In this document: positions 55,273 to 63,742 of the stretch, one piece after another | How positions within the stretch are numbered: the stretch's first letter is position 1 | Layout: each line of letters begins with the position of its first letter | The notes under the pieces: generated by a model | The model's database searches: none | Seen by the model: only the letters and a program-made list of their open reading frames with translations | Told to the model about the DNA's origin: nothing | Source of the DNA: Nocardia thailandica NBRC 100428 | GTDB taxonomy: Bacteria; Actinomycetota; Actinomycetes; Mycobacteriales; Mycobacteriaceae | Length of the DNA: 64,000 nt | Assembly: GCF_000308795.1 (NCBI RefSeq) | Contig: NZ_BAGK01000106.1 | Span: forward strand, 62,001 to 126,000 | Direction: 5' to 3' | Translations under genes and position numbers: made by a program

Positions 55273-56024
55273 CCACGACCGAGAAGGCCCCCGCCCCGAC
55301 CGGCACCGCGCCGGTGGCGGTCTCGATCACCGGCCTGCGCAAGGCCTTCGGCGACAAGACCGTCCTGGACGGCATCGACCTGACCATCCGCCGCGGCGAG
55401 TTCGTCGTGCTGCTCGGGCCGAGCGGCACCGGCAAGACCACCCTGCTTCGCCTGCTCACCGGCCTCGAACAGCCCGACGCGGGCACCGTGCTCGTCCCGC
55501 CGCGGCGCACCACCGTCTACCAGGAGCCGCGCCTCATCCCGTCCAAGCGGGTGCTGGCCAACGTCGTGGTGGGACAGCGCCGTTCGCGGCAGACCCGCGA
55601 GGCCGGGTTGCGCGCGCTGGCCGAGGTGCACCTCGACGGCAAGGCCGGGCAGTGGCCCGCCACGCTCTCCGGCGGCGAGGCGCAGCGGGCGGCGCTGGCC
55701 CGCGCGCTGGTCCGCGAACCGGAACTGCTGCTGCTGGACGAGCCGTTCGCCGCCCTCGACGCGCTGACCCGCCTGCAGATGCAGGACCTCGTCGGCGACC
55801 TGGTCGCCCGGCACCGGCCCGCGGTGCTCATGGTCACCCACGACGTCGACGAGGCCATCCGCCTGGCCGACCGCGTGATCATCCTCGACCGGGGCCGCTT
55901 CGCCGTCGACACCGTCATCGACCTGCCGCGCCCGCGCGAGCACACCACCCCCGAATCCCTGCACCACCGCACCGAATTCCTCGCCCGGCTGGGTGTGGGA
56001 ACCGCCTCCAGGAGCCTGTCATGA
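55269..56024 (+). CDS. ABC transporter ATP-binding protein, SsuB/TauB type
   Basis: A 251-residue ATPase with Walker A GPSGTGKTT, Q-loop VYQEPRL, signature LSGGEAQRAALARAL, Walker B LLLDEPFAALD and the H-loop VTHDVDEA. The short Q-loop context and lack of a regulatory tail match the SsuB/TauB group. It powers the importer encoded with the two upstream genes. Confidence 0.95.
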   Translation: MTTTEKAPAPTGTAPVAVSITGLRKAFGDKTVLDGIDLTIRRGEFVVLLGPSGTGKTTLLRLLTGLEQPDAGTVLVPPRRTTVYQEPRLIPSKRVLANVVVGQRRSRQTREAGLRALAEVHLDGKAGQWPATLSGGEAQRAALARALVREPELLLLDEPFAALDALTRLQMQDLVGDLVARHRPAVLMVTHDVDEAIRLADRVIILDRGRFAVDTVIDLPRPREHTTPESLHHRTEFLARLGVGTASRSLS

Positions 56025-57046
56025 GCGAAACCCTCTGGTACACCCGCTGCCCGGTCCCGACCGCGAGCGGGCTGGCACACAGCCTCGGCTGGCTCGGCGA
56101 CACCGCCGCCGCGGCCGGCCTCGACTTCGGCGTCCTGCAGGACGCGGGCCCGGAACTGGCCGGTCACCACTTCCTCCACGACCTGTCCGGCCTCGTCCGC
56201 GAGGGCGGCAACGTGCCCGCGCTCGCCGCCCGCGCGCAGGGCTCGCCCACCCGGCTGATCGGCCTGACCTGGATCGACGAGGCCCAGGCCATCCTGGTCG
56301 GCCCCGACTCCGCGGTCGCCGGGGCCGCCGACCTGGCCGGCCTGCGGATCGGCGTGCCCGCCTGGGCACAGGACCGGGCCCGCAGCTTCCCCCGCGCCAT
56401 GGCCCTGCACGGCTTCGCGAACGCGCTGCGACAGGCCGGCCTCACCCTGGCCGACGTGCGCCCGGTGGAACTCGCCGTGGAGCGTGATCCCCAGGTGCGC
56501 ACCGAGATCCAGAGCGCGCGGCGTTCCACCACCTGGGGGATCGAGGAACTGCTCGACGGCACCGTCGACGCCGTCTACGTCAAGGGCGCCCGGGCGCAGG
56601 AGGTCGCCCGCGAGCACGGGCTGCGCGTGGCGGTCGACCTGGACGCCACCGAACACAAGCGCGCGCGGGTGAACAACGGCACCCCGCGACCGATCACCGT
56701 GCACGCCGACCTGCTGGAGTCGCGGCCCGAGGTCGTCGTCGGCTTCCTGGCCCAGAGCCTGCGCGCCGCGGACTGGGCGGCGGGCGACCTCGACGGCGTC
56801 CGCGCCGTCCTGCAGCGCGAGACCCTGTCCGGCCCGGAGGGAGTCGTCGCGGCCTACGGCGAGGACTTCCACCGCGGGCTGCACCCGTCGCTGTCGGCCG
56901 AGCGCCTCGAACTGCTGGGGGTGCAGAAGCAGTTCCTCTACACCCACGGGTTCCTCGCCGCCGACTTCGACCTCGACTCCTGGGTCGCTCACGAGCCCCT
57001 GCGGCAGGCCGTCGAGCTGGTCGCCGCGGAGCGGGTGCCCGCATGA
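56021..57046 (+). CDS. DszB-like desulfinase (periplasmic-binding-fold enzyme)
   Basis: A 341-residue cytosolic protein without a signal peptide. It looks like an ABC binding protein but matches DszB, the hydroxyphenyl-benzenesulfinate desulfinase of Rhodococcus. The catalytic cysteine context CPVP is kept (Cys10), as are the histidine (His50 in GHHF) and the arginine ten residues on (Arg60 in VREGGNVPAL), the same spacing as His60/Arg70 of DszB. The C-terminal VQKQFLYTHGFL also matches. DszB hydrolyses a C-S bond of an aryl sulfinate to sulfite. The true substrate here is unknown. ATGA overlaps join it to both neighbours. Confidence 0.82.
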   Translation: MSETLWYTRCPVPTASGLAHSLGWLGDTAAAAGLDFGVLQDAGPELAGHHFLHDLSGLVREGGNVPALAARAQGSPTRLIGLTWIDEAQAILVGPDSAVAGAADLAGLRIGVPAWAQDRARSFPRAMALHGFANALRQAGLTLADVRPVELAVERDPQVRTEIQSARRSTTWGIEELLDGTVDAVYVKGARAQEVAREHGLRVAVDLDATEHKRARVNNGTPRPITVHADLLESRPEVVVGFLAQSLRAADWAAGDLDGVRAVLQRETLSGPEGVVAAYGEDFHRGLHPSLSAERLELLGVQKQFLYTHGFLAADFDLDSWVAHEPLRQAVELVAAERVPA

Positions 57047-58197
57047 CCGAGTTCTACTGGCGGCTGCCCACCCGCGGCGACGGCCGCCGGGCGCGCCCGG
57101 ACCTGCGTCGCCGCGGCGGCTTCGCCGACGGTGTGGCGCCCCTGGCCGCCACCGACCCGCGCCGGATCGATGCCGACGGCTCCGGCGCGAACGGTGCCGG
57201 GGCGACGGCGGTCACGGACGTGCGTGCCGGTCGGTTCGGCCCCTTCGACGATCTCGCCCAGATCGTCCACGCGGCCGAGCTGACCGGCTTCGACGGCGTC
57301 CTCGCGCCCTACGATCCCCTCGGCGAGGAATCCTGGATCGTCGCGGGCGCCGCCCTGCGCGCGACCCGCTACGCCCGGATCGCGGTCGAGTTCCAGCCCG
57401 CCTTCGGCACGCCCGTCTACGCGGCCAAGGTCTCGGCGACCCTGCAGCGGCACAGCCACGGCCGCCTGGCCTGGCGCCTGGCCGTCGACACCGACGACGC
57501 CGACGCCCGTTCCCGCGGCGACCTCGTCGCCGGGGACGACCGCTACGCCCGCGCCGCGGAGTTCCTCACCGTCGCCCGCGGCGTCTGGAACGAATCCGAG
57601 GTCCCCGCCGCGGGATTCGCCGGGACCGGCTTCGACTACGCCGGGCGGTACTACGACGTGATCGACGGCGGCTTCCGCGGCATCCTGTCCGGCCTCCCCT
57701 TCCCGGAGGTCCACCTGTCGGGCACGTCCCCTGCCGCGCTGGAGCTGTCCGCCGCGCACGGCGACCTGCACCTGTTCGCCGAGACGTCCGACGGCCTCGA
57801 CGGGCCGATCGCCGAGCTGCGCGCACGCGCGGCCGCGGCGGGCCGGACCGTGCGCATCGGCGTGGAGGTGCCGGTGATCGCTCGCGAGACCGACGCCGAG
57901 GCGCGGGCACGCGTGTCCCGCCAGCACGACGAGCTGGACCCGGGCGGCGCGGCACGCCGGGACGCCGACCTCGGCGACGGACGCCGGTCCGGCTTCCGCG
58001 CCCTCGGGCACGCCCAGGACATCGGCCTCGTCGGCAGCTACGAACGGGTGGCGCGGCGGCTGGCGGCCTACGGCGCCGACGTGGTCGTGCTGTCCGGCCA
58101 CCCCACCATCGAGGAGGTGCACCGCGCGGGCGAACACCTGCTGCACCTGGCCGATCCCGTGGGCCGCACCCTCGCCCGAGCAGGAGAGTCCGCATGA
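57043..58197 (+). CDS. FMNH2-dependent sulfonate monooxygenase-like LLM enzyme (divergent SsuD type)
   Basis: A 384-residue luciferase-like monooxygenase starting FYWRLPTRGDG like SsuD (FWFLPTHGDG), followed by FDDLAQIVHAAELTGFDGVLAPY and a C-terminal GSYERVARRLAAYGADVVVLSGHPTIEEV. It has an extra segment at residues 20-60 rich in Ala and Gly and lacks some SsuD core residues, so it may act on a different sulfonate or sulfone. It should need FMNH2 from a separate flavin reductase; none is in the operon. Confidence 0.87.
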   Translation: MTEFYWRLPTRGDGRRARPDLRRRGGFADGVAPLAATDPRRIDADGSGANGAGATAVTDVRAGRFGPFDDLAQIVHAAELTGFDGVLAPYDPLGEESWIVAGAALRATRYARIAVEFQPAFGTPVYAAKVSATLQRHSHGRLAWRLAVDTDDADARSRGDLVAGDDRYARAAEFLTVARGVWNESEVPAAGFAGTGFDYAGRYYDVIDGGFRGILSGLPFPEVHLSGTSPAALELSAAHGDLHLFAETSDGLDGPIAELRARAAAAGRTVRIGVEVPVIARETDAEARARVSRQHDELDPGGAARRDADLGDGRRSGFRALGHAQDIGLVGSYERVARRLAAYGADVVVLSGHPTIEEVHRAGEHLLHLADPVGRTLARAGESA

Positions 58198-59366
58198 CCA
58201 TCGACGTGTACTGGCGCATCGGCATGGAGGGCGACCACGCCTCCCTGCGCACCCCGCGCCGCTACAACCGCGGCAACGCGGGCGGCTACGGCCCCGGCAA
58301 CCTCGCCCCGGCCATCCGCGGCGGCGCGCTGGACGACTACAGCTACCTCGACCACATGGCCGCGGTCGTGCGCGCCTCGGAGTCGGCCGGCTTCCTCGGC
58401 GGCCTGCTGCCCTCGTTCCCCGTCACCGACGACCCGTGGGCCGTCTCGGCCGCGCTGGCCGCCGAATCGACCACCTACCGGTTCATGGTCGCCTTCCAGC
58501 CCGGCTTCCTGCACCCGGTGCAGGCCGCCCGCATGTCGGCGAGCCTGCAACGCGCCACCGGCGGCCGCCTGGTCTACAACATCATCAGCGGGGGCGGCGG
58601 CCCGGCGCAGCTGTGGTGGGGCGACAAGGTCGCCCACGACGACCGCTACGCGCGCACCAGCGAATTCCTCGACGTGCTGCGCGGCGTGTGGGACGGGCAC
58701 CCCTACGACCACGACGGGCGCTTCTACCGCACCGAGGGCGCGGCCCTGCCGCCCGGCCTGGCCGGGCAGCCGTTCCCGGAGGTCTACTTCTCCGGCTCCT
58801 CGGGCGCCGCGGTCGCCGCGGCGGGCCGCCACGCCGACTACTACCTGTCCTGGCTCGAACCGTTCGCCGACCTGCGCGCCAAGTTCGACGGGGTCCGCCG
58901 CCACGCCGAGAATCTCGGCCGCACACCGAAGTTCGCGGTCCGCATCGACATCGTCGCCCGGCACACCGAGGAAGCCGCCTGGGCCGAGATCGAGAAGGGC
59001 TGGGCCTTCGTCGACCGCGAGGCCGCCAACCGCGCCGCCGCGGGCGACTCCGTCGGCGCGGCCCGCATCGCCGGCTGGGTGCCCGAGACCATCACCGGCT
59101 ACCGCGATCTCGAGGTCCAGCCCAACGTGTGGTGCGGCTTCAGCCTCATCCGCGGCGGGCCCGCCTTCGGCCTGGTCGGCAGCTACGAGCAGGTCGCCCA
59201 GCGGCTCGACGAGCTGATCGAGCTCGGTGTCGACGCCTTCATCCTCGCGGGCAACCCGCACCTCGAGGAGGCCTACCGGGTGGGGGAGGAAGTGCTGCCG
59301 CTGCTCGGCCGCTCCCGCCTCACCGCCCCCGGCGCGGTCTCCGACGTCCTGTCCATCGCCCGATAA
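58194..59366 (+). CDS. FMNH2-dependent alkanesulfonate monooxygenase (SsuD-like)
   Basis: A 390-residue LLM enzyme closely patterned on SsuD: VYWRIGMEGD start, GGLLPSFPVTDDPW, GGRLVYNIISGGG, PNVWCGFSLIRGG and the end GNPHLEEAYRVGEEVLPLL. SsuD splits alkanesulfonates into aldehyde and sulfite with FMNH2 and O2. Its paired copy upstream suggests two successive oxidations or two substrates. ATGA overlap with the previous gene. Confidence 0.9.
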   Translation: MTIDVYWRIGMEGDHASLRTPRRYNRGNAGGYGPGNLAPAIRGGALDDYSYLDHMAAVVRASESAGFLGGLLPSFPVTDDPWAVSAALAAESTTYRFMVAFQPGFLHPVQAARMSASLQRATGGRLVYNIISGGGGPAQLWWGDKVAHDDRYARTSEFLDVLRGVWDGHPYDHDGRFYRTEGAALPPGLAGQPFPEVYFSGSSGAAVAAAGRHADYYLSWLEPFADLRAKFDGVRRHAENLGRTPKFAVRIDIVARHTEEAAWAEIEKGWAFVDREAANRAAAGDSVGAARIAGWVPETITGYRDLEVQPNVWCGFSLIRGGPAFGLVGSYEQVAQRLDELIELGVDAFILAGNPHLEEAYRVGEEVLPLLGRSRLTAPGAVSDVLSIAR

Positions 59367-59376
59367 CGGAGCAACC

Positions 59377-60084
59377 ATGACCACCACCGAAACCGTTCTG
59401 CCGGAGACCGTCTCGGCTTTCGTCGCCGCGGCCACCCGCGACGCCGAGACCGCCTTCCGCGTCTTTTGCGAGACCGGGACCGTCACCGGCAACGGCACCG
59501 TCAACTTCGTCGAACGCGTCCCCGGCGAGGAGATCGCCGTCGCCCTGAACGCGCCCGGCCCCTGGGCGGCCGAGCGCACCGTGTCGCCGGTCGTGGCGAC
59601 CTTCGACGGCGAGGTCCTGGCGGGCACCGGCTCGGCCGGCTTCGTCACCGGCTACGCGAAGGTCTTCCGCGCCCACCCCGAGATCACCTCGGTCGTGCAC
59701 ATCCACACCCCGTGGCTCGGCGGCTGGGCCCAGACCCACCGCAGCCTGCCGATCCGCTACGCGGCCTCCCAGCGGCTGACCCTGTCCCGGGAGATCCCCC
59801 CGCACATCGACCGCAGCGTCGGCGCCGGCGACTTCATCCTCGGCGAGCTGGTGCGCGACCCGCACCTGGTCGCCATCTTCGAGGCCAACGGCGGCGCCAA
59901 CGTGATCGGGCGCGCCGGCCTGCTCGAGCTGGCGAAGTTCGTCGTCCTGCTCGAGGAGGGCGCCCAGTACCAGGCCATCGCCGAGACCCTCGGCGGCTCG
60001 GTCGAGTTCGATCCGTCCAACCTCGCCGTCCAGTGGTCGCGCAGCGGCCTGGCCGACGAAGCCCGCCGCCTCGGCCTGATCTGA
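59377..60084 (+). CDS. Class II aldolase/adducin-family protein
   Basis: A 235-residue protein of the zinc class II aldolase fold (fuculose-phosphate aldolase group): GTVTGNGTVNFVER substrate loop, VVHIHTPW with zinc-binding histidines, and a second region FEANGGANVIG. Canonical third zinc ligand near residue 190 is not evident. It begins 10 bases after the SsuD-like gene with a GGAG site. In this setting it may split or decarboxylate the carbon product left after desulfonation (inference). Confidence 0.82.
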   Translation: MTTTETVLPETVSAFVAAATRDAETAFRVFCETGTVTGNGTVNFVERVPGEEIAVALNAPGPWAAERTVSPVVATFDGEVLAGTGSAGFVTGYAKVFRAHPEITSVVHIHTPWLGGWAQTHRSLPIRYAASQRLTLSREIPPHIDRSVGAGDFILGELVRDPHLVAIFEANGGANVIGRAGLLELAKFVVLLEEGAQYQAIAETLGGSVEFDPSNLAVQWSRSGLADEARRLGLI

Positions 60085-60095
60085 GAGACCACACC

Positions 60096-61028
60096 ATGAC
60101 ACTGCGCGTCGGCTACTTCCCCCACAACAATTCGCTGTTCGTGCTGCGCCACCGCGGCATCCTCGAACAGCGCGTCCCCGACGTCGAATGGGTCGACCTG
60201 CGGGCCCTGCCCGCCGCCGACCGGGTCGACCCCACCAGCGCGCTGCCCAGCGAGCACTCCGACTGGCTGTTCACCGAGGGCGGCTACGACATCGTCGGCA
60301 CCGGCTTCACCCCGCCGCTGACGGCCCTCGGCAACGACCGCGACATCGTCTACCTCGGCATCTCCGGCCCGCGGGTGGAGAACGGCCGCCTGGTCGCCCC
60401 CGCCGCGAGCGGCATCACCACCCCCGCCGACCTGAAGGGCAAGCGCGTCGGCATCGCCCACGGCTCCTGGCAGACCACCCTGCTGCTGTTCGCCCTGCAC
60501 GGGGCCGGGCTGTCCTGGTCCGACGTCGTCCCCCTCGACACCGACGTGCGCGGCGGCGGGGAGGACCTGCTCGCGGGCCGCATCGACGCCTGGGTCGGCG
60601 CCTACCCGGGGCTGGCCGCGGTCGAGCAGCAGCTCGAGCTCACCACGCTGGTCGACACCGCCTCGGTGTTCAGCCACCCGTCGCTGTGGTTCACCCGTCG
60701 CGACGTCGCCGAGAACCGCCGCGAGGACGTCGAGGCCGTGCTGGCCGCGCTGCGCGAATCCGACGCCTGGATCGCCGAGAACCCGCGCGCCGCCGCGCAG
60801 TACTTCGTCGACGACGCCCACGCCCGCGGCGCGGCCGCCGACCTGGACACCTGGGAAGCCGCGTTGCGCGGCCGCCCGTTCGGTGTCCACCCCGTGAGCG
60901 AGGAATTCCTCGACGAGCAGCAGCGCGCCGCCGATCTGCTCGCCGAGGCCGGGCTGCTGCCGCGGCGGGTCGACGTGCGCTCGGCGGTGCTGCCGTGGGT
61001 CGGCCAGGTCCTCACCGCCGCCGTCTGA
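60096..61028 (+). CDS. Cytosolic binding-protein-fold protein, last gene of the organosulfur operon
   Basis: A 310-residue NMT1/SsuA-like fold (MTLRVGYFPHNNSLFVLRHRG, DLKGKRVGIAHGSWQTTLL, AGRIDAWVGAYPG) with no signal peptide or lipobox. The start is fixed by the ATG 11 bases after the aldolase stop. It therefore cannot serve the importer from outside. Like DszB it may be an enzyme, but the DszB cysteine is replaced (YFPHNN), so its activity cannot be predicted. A terminator hairpin follows 14 bases after the stop. Confidence 0.8.
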   Translation: MTLRVGYFPHNNSLFVLRHRGILEQRVPDVEWVDLRALPAADRVDPTSALPSEHSDWLFTEGGYDIVGTGFTPPLTALGNDRDIVYLGISGPRVENGRLVAPAASGITTPADLKGKRVGIAHGSWQTTLLLFALHGAGLSWSDVVPLDTDVRGGGEDLLAGRIDAWVGAYPGLAAVEQQLELTTLVDTASVFSHPSLWFTRRDVAENRREDVEAVLAALRESDAWIAENPRAAAQYFVDDAHARGAAADLDTWEAALRGRPFGVHPVSEEFLDEQQRAADLLAEAGLLPRRVDVRSAVLPWVGQVLTAAV

Positions 61029-61042
61029 CCCCGGACACACGA

Positions 61043-61080
61043 CCGCCCCGGCATCGGAGATCCTCCGGTGACCGGGGCGG
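61043..61080. terminator. Bidirectional terminator ending the organosulfur operon
   Basis: CCGCCCCGG and CCGGGGCGG close a stem whose loop contains a further small dyad (CGGAG-ATC-CTCCG), between two convergent genes. Confidence 0.85.
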
Positions 61081-61089
61081 AACGCGTTC

Positions 61090-61239
61090 TCAGCGGGCCG
61101 GTTGGGCCTCGGTGTGCTCGGCCGCGCGCAGGCGGCGGAACTCGAACCAGTAGGTGAGCGACACGGCACCGTAGGAAGCCAGTGCCACGGCTCCCGGTAG
61201 CAGTACCAACGCGATGATCAACGACAACAGGACAGCCAT
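61090..61239 (-). CDS. 49-residue single-helix membrane peptide
   Basis: Starts with ATG behind a strong GGGGAGGG site. The first 28 residues form one hydrophobic helix (VLLSLIIALVLLPGAVALASYG), followed by a basic-amphipathic tail (TYWFEFRRLRAAEH). No family recognised. Its good ribosome-binding site and placement before a terminator support a real gene. Confidence 0.65.
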   Translation of the reverse strand: MAVLLSLIIALVLLPGAVALASYGAVSLTYWFEFRRLRAAEHTEAQPAR

Positions 61240-61512
61240 GGTGCCCTCCCCGCGAACGGTGATTGTGCGATGAAAGTGGTGGTCAGCGCGTCGTTGCGCC
61301 GGGTTCGACAGTGAGCCTCGTCTTCCGATGCTAGGCGTTGGACGCCTGTCCGGCACAGCCCGTGTCGTGTGATGCCGGTCATGCCCGCCGCGGAGTGTCC
61401 TCTGGATCACAGCCCCACGTTGAGGTTGAATAGACAACCGTATCTGGCTTCACCGCGTCACGAGTTCTCGTCTTCGGCTTCACCACGAACCAACCGACGA
61501 AGGAGCACGAGC

Positions 61513-61818
61513 GTGAGCATGATCCTGGCGGCAGTGCCGGACGTCATGGCGATGCACGACACCGTCCTCGCCCAGATCGGCAATCCCACCCCCGAGGCCC
61601 CGCCCATGGCGGAGAAGATCCTCCAACTCGGCCGGTACTTCACCTGGATGGTCCTGCTGTCCGGCGTCACCGCCATCACCTACGGCGGCGGGCGCTTCGC
61701 CTGGGAGAAGTGGAGCGGCGGCGGCCTGCAATCGCCGAAGATGATCGCCGGCGCCATGGCCGGGGGCACCGTCGCCACCAGCGCGGGCACGATCATGAAC
61801 GCGGTCATCGGCGGCTGA
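61513..61818 (+). CDS. Small two-helix membrane protein
   Basis: A 101-residue protein with hydrophobic segments near residues 40-57 (FTWMVLLSGVTAITYGGG) and 75-98 (MIAGAMAGGTVATSAGTIMNAVIG). The GTG start has GAAGGAG seven bases upstream; an ATG two codons later is an alternative. The layout is reminiscent of pilin-like or VirB2-type conjugation proteins, but with no partner genes that is only a resemblance. Confidence 0.7.
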   Translation: MSMILAAVPDVMAMHDTVLAQIGNPTPEAPPMAEKILQLGRYFTWMVLLSGVTAITYGGGRFAWEKWSGGGLQSPKMIAGAMAGGTVATSAGTIMNAVIGG

Positions 61819-61842
61819 GCCGCGGCCCGTAGGGTCGGGGCC

Positions 61843-62427
61843 ATGCGGATCCTTCTCGCGGGCGCCACCGGAGTCATCGGCGTCCGGTTGCTGCCCCTGC
61901 TGGTCGGCGCCGGCCACGAGGTGGCCGGCCTGACCCGAACCCCCGGCAAGGCCGAGACCCTGCGCGCGGCGGGCGCACTGCCGCTCGTGCGCGACGTCTA
62001 CGACGCCGACGGTCTCGTCGAGGCCGCCGTCGCGTTCGCGCCCGACCTGGTGATGCACCAGCTCACCGACCTCCCCGACGACATCGCCGACCTGGCGGCC
62101 TCTGGCGAGGCCAACGCGCGCATCCGGACCGAGGGCACCGCCAATCTGCTCGCCGCCGCGAAAGCCGCGGGCGCCCGGCGCTTCCTGGCCCAGAGCATCG
62201 CCTGGGAGCCGCCCGCGGGCCGCGGCGCGGTCATCGCCGCCCACGAGGCGGCGGTGCTCGACGCCGGGGGAGTGGTCCTGCGGTACGGCCAGTTCCACGG
62301 CCCGGGAACCTATTACGAGACCGAACCGCCCGGACACCCCCGCGTCCACGTGGACACCGCGGCCGCCCGCACCGTCGAACTCCTCGACGCCCCCACCGGC
62401 ACGATCGTCGTCACCGACCCCGCGTAG
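61843..62427 (+). CDS. Short NAD(P)-dependent epimerase/dehydratase-like protein
   Basis: A 194-residue atypical SDR with the Rossmann motif GATGVIGVRLLPLL at the N-terminus. It is shorter than usual epimerases (about 300 residues) and no clear YxxxK is seen, so catalysis is uncertain; it may be a binding-type or NmrA-like protein. It starts 24 bases after the small membrane protein. Confidence 0.8.
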   Translation: MRILLAGATGVIGVRLLPLLVGAGHEVAGLTRTPGKAETLRAAGALPLVRDVYDADGLVEAAVAFAPDLVMHQLTDLPDDIADLAASGEANARIRTEGTANLLAAAKAAGARRFLAQSIAWEPPAGRGAVIAAHEAAVLDAGGVVLRYGQFHGPGTYYETEPPGHPRVHVDTAAARTVELLDAPTGTIVVTDPA

Positions 62428-62454
62428 CCGGGGGCGGCGCCGGGTGCGGCTCGG

Positions 62455-63708
62455 TCACCCCGCGACGAGCCACTCCGGTGCGCGGTCGAGGCGCGGGACG
62501 GCGGCCGAGACCCGGGCGACCAGCTGCCACGGTCGTTTCGTGTCGGTGGTCGCCTTGCCGCTGGTGAGGATCGCCCCGGACAGCCCGCGTTCGGGGTCGG
62601 CCCAGCCGTACTGGGTGGTCAACCCGCTGCGGCCGACGTGGAATCGGGTGTCCCGGCCGAACTTCGAGCGACGGCCGCCCAGCTCGAAGCCGGCCCGGCT
62701 GACCCGGCCCGCGATGCCGGGGATGCGGTCGGCGGGGGCGATGGCGTCGCGCAGCGCGGCATGGCCGAGGACGCGGATGCCGTCGAGTTCGCCGCCCCGG
62801 GCGAGGATCTCGTAGAACCGGGAGAGTTCCCCTGCCGTGGTGATCAGGTTGCCCGACGGCAGTTCGGCGGTGAGGAAGGCGTCGCCGTCGGACTTGGACG
62901 CCTTGTCCATGCGCCCGCCCAGCGCCTTGCTCGCCACGAAGTTCGCCAGCCGGGACTGCGGCGGGCCGGTCTTGACGCTGGGGACCACGCTCGCCACGTC
63001 GGCGGCGTCGACGCCGAAGTTGTTCCAGCGGAAGCCCAGCGGGTCCAGCACCTGCTCGGCGAGATGGTCCCGCATGCGCTTGCCGGTCGCCCGCTGGACC
63101 AGCAGCCGCAGGATGAGGCCGCCGGTCAGCGCGTGATACACGCGGAATCGGTCCGGCGGCCAGCTCGGCTTCAGGTCCGCGAGGGCCCGCACGGCGAGCG
63201 CCTCGTCGAGGACCACCTCGTTGCCCTTGTACGGCGGGGTGAGGAAGGGCACCCCGGCCGAGTGCGACAGCACCTGACCGATGGTGATCCGCTCCTTGCC
63301 CCGGGCGGCGAACTCCGGGATGTAGGCGCAGACCCGGTCGTCGGCCGCGAAGGCTCCCTGCTCCATCAGCATCGCCGTCACCGTCGCCGCGACGCCCTTG
63401 GCTGTCGAGAAGCCGCAGAACGGCATCTGCGGGGTGACCAGGATCTTCTCCGCGTCCGCGCCGTCGCGGGGCCCGTTGCCCCAGCCGTGCCCGATGGCGC
63501 GGTTCAGCAGGATCCGGCCGTTGCGCCGCAGACACACCTGGATCGCCGGCGTCGTCCCCAGCGCATACCAGTCCCGCACCGCGCCCCACAGCGACTCCAC
63601 CGCCGCGGCCGACATCCCGGCCGCCCGGGGATCGTCCTCGTCCCCGACCGTCGTCACGGCGTCCAGATCCTCGGCGACCGACACCAACCTGCCCGGTAGC
63701 GCACTCAT
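62455..63708 (-). CDS. Beta-lactamase-family serine hydrolase
   Basis: A 417-residue class C beta-lactamase/DD-peptidase-fold hydrolase (EstB/LipE-like). The SxxK motif is S101-T-A-K104, followed by YHALTG in place of YxN and a HVGRSGLTTQYGW segment in the KTG position. Usually an esterase in this family. No signal peptide, so intracellular. The ATG has GGGTGG upstream; a GTG three codons earlier is possible. Three 11-bp repeats lie 35-66 bases upstream. Confidence 0.87.
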   Translation of the reverse strand: MSALPGRLVSVAEDLDAVTTVGDEDDPRAAGMSAAAVESLWGAVRDWYALGTTPAIQVCLRRNGRILLNRAIGHGWGNGPRDGADAEKILVTPQMPFCGFSTAKGVAATVTAMLMEQGAFAADDRVCAYIPEFAARGKERITIGQVLSHSAGVPFLTPPYKGNEVVLDEALAVRALADLKPSWPPDRFRVYHALTGGLILRLLVQRATGKRMRDHLAEQVLDPLGFRWNNFGVDAADVASVVPSVKTGPPQSRLANFVASKALGGRMDKASKSDGDAFLTAELPSGNLITTAGELSRFYEILARGGELDGIRVLGHAALRDAIAPADRIPGIAGRVSRAGFELGGRRSKFGRDTRFHVGRSGLTTQYGWADPERGLSGAILTSGKATTDTKRPWQLVARVSAAVPRLDRAPEWLVAG

Positions 63709-63742
63709 GCCGACCACCCTAACGCCGCCGCACCGCGCCGAC

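Noticed and set aside
56021..57046. Second substrate-binding protein for the ABC importer
   Set aside because: No signal peptide or lipobox is present, and the Cys/His/Arg pattern of DszB fits better.
61513..61818. VirB2-like conjugation pilin
   Set aside because: Only size and helix layout are similar; no other transfer genes are nearby.
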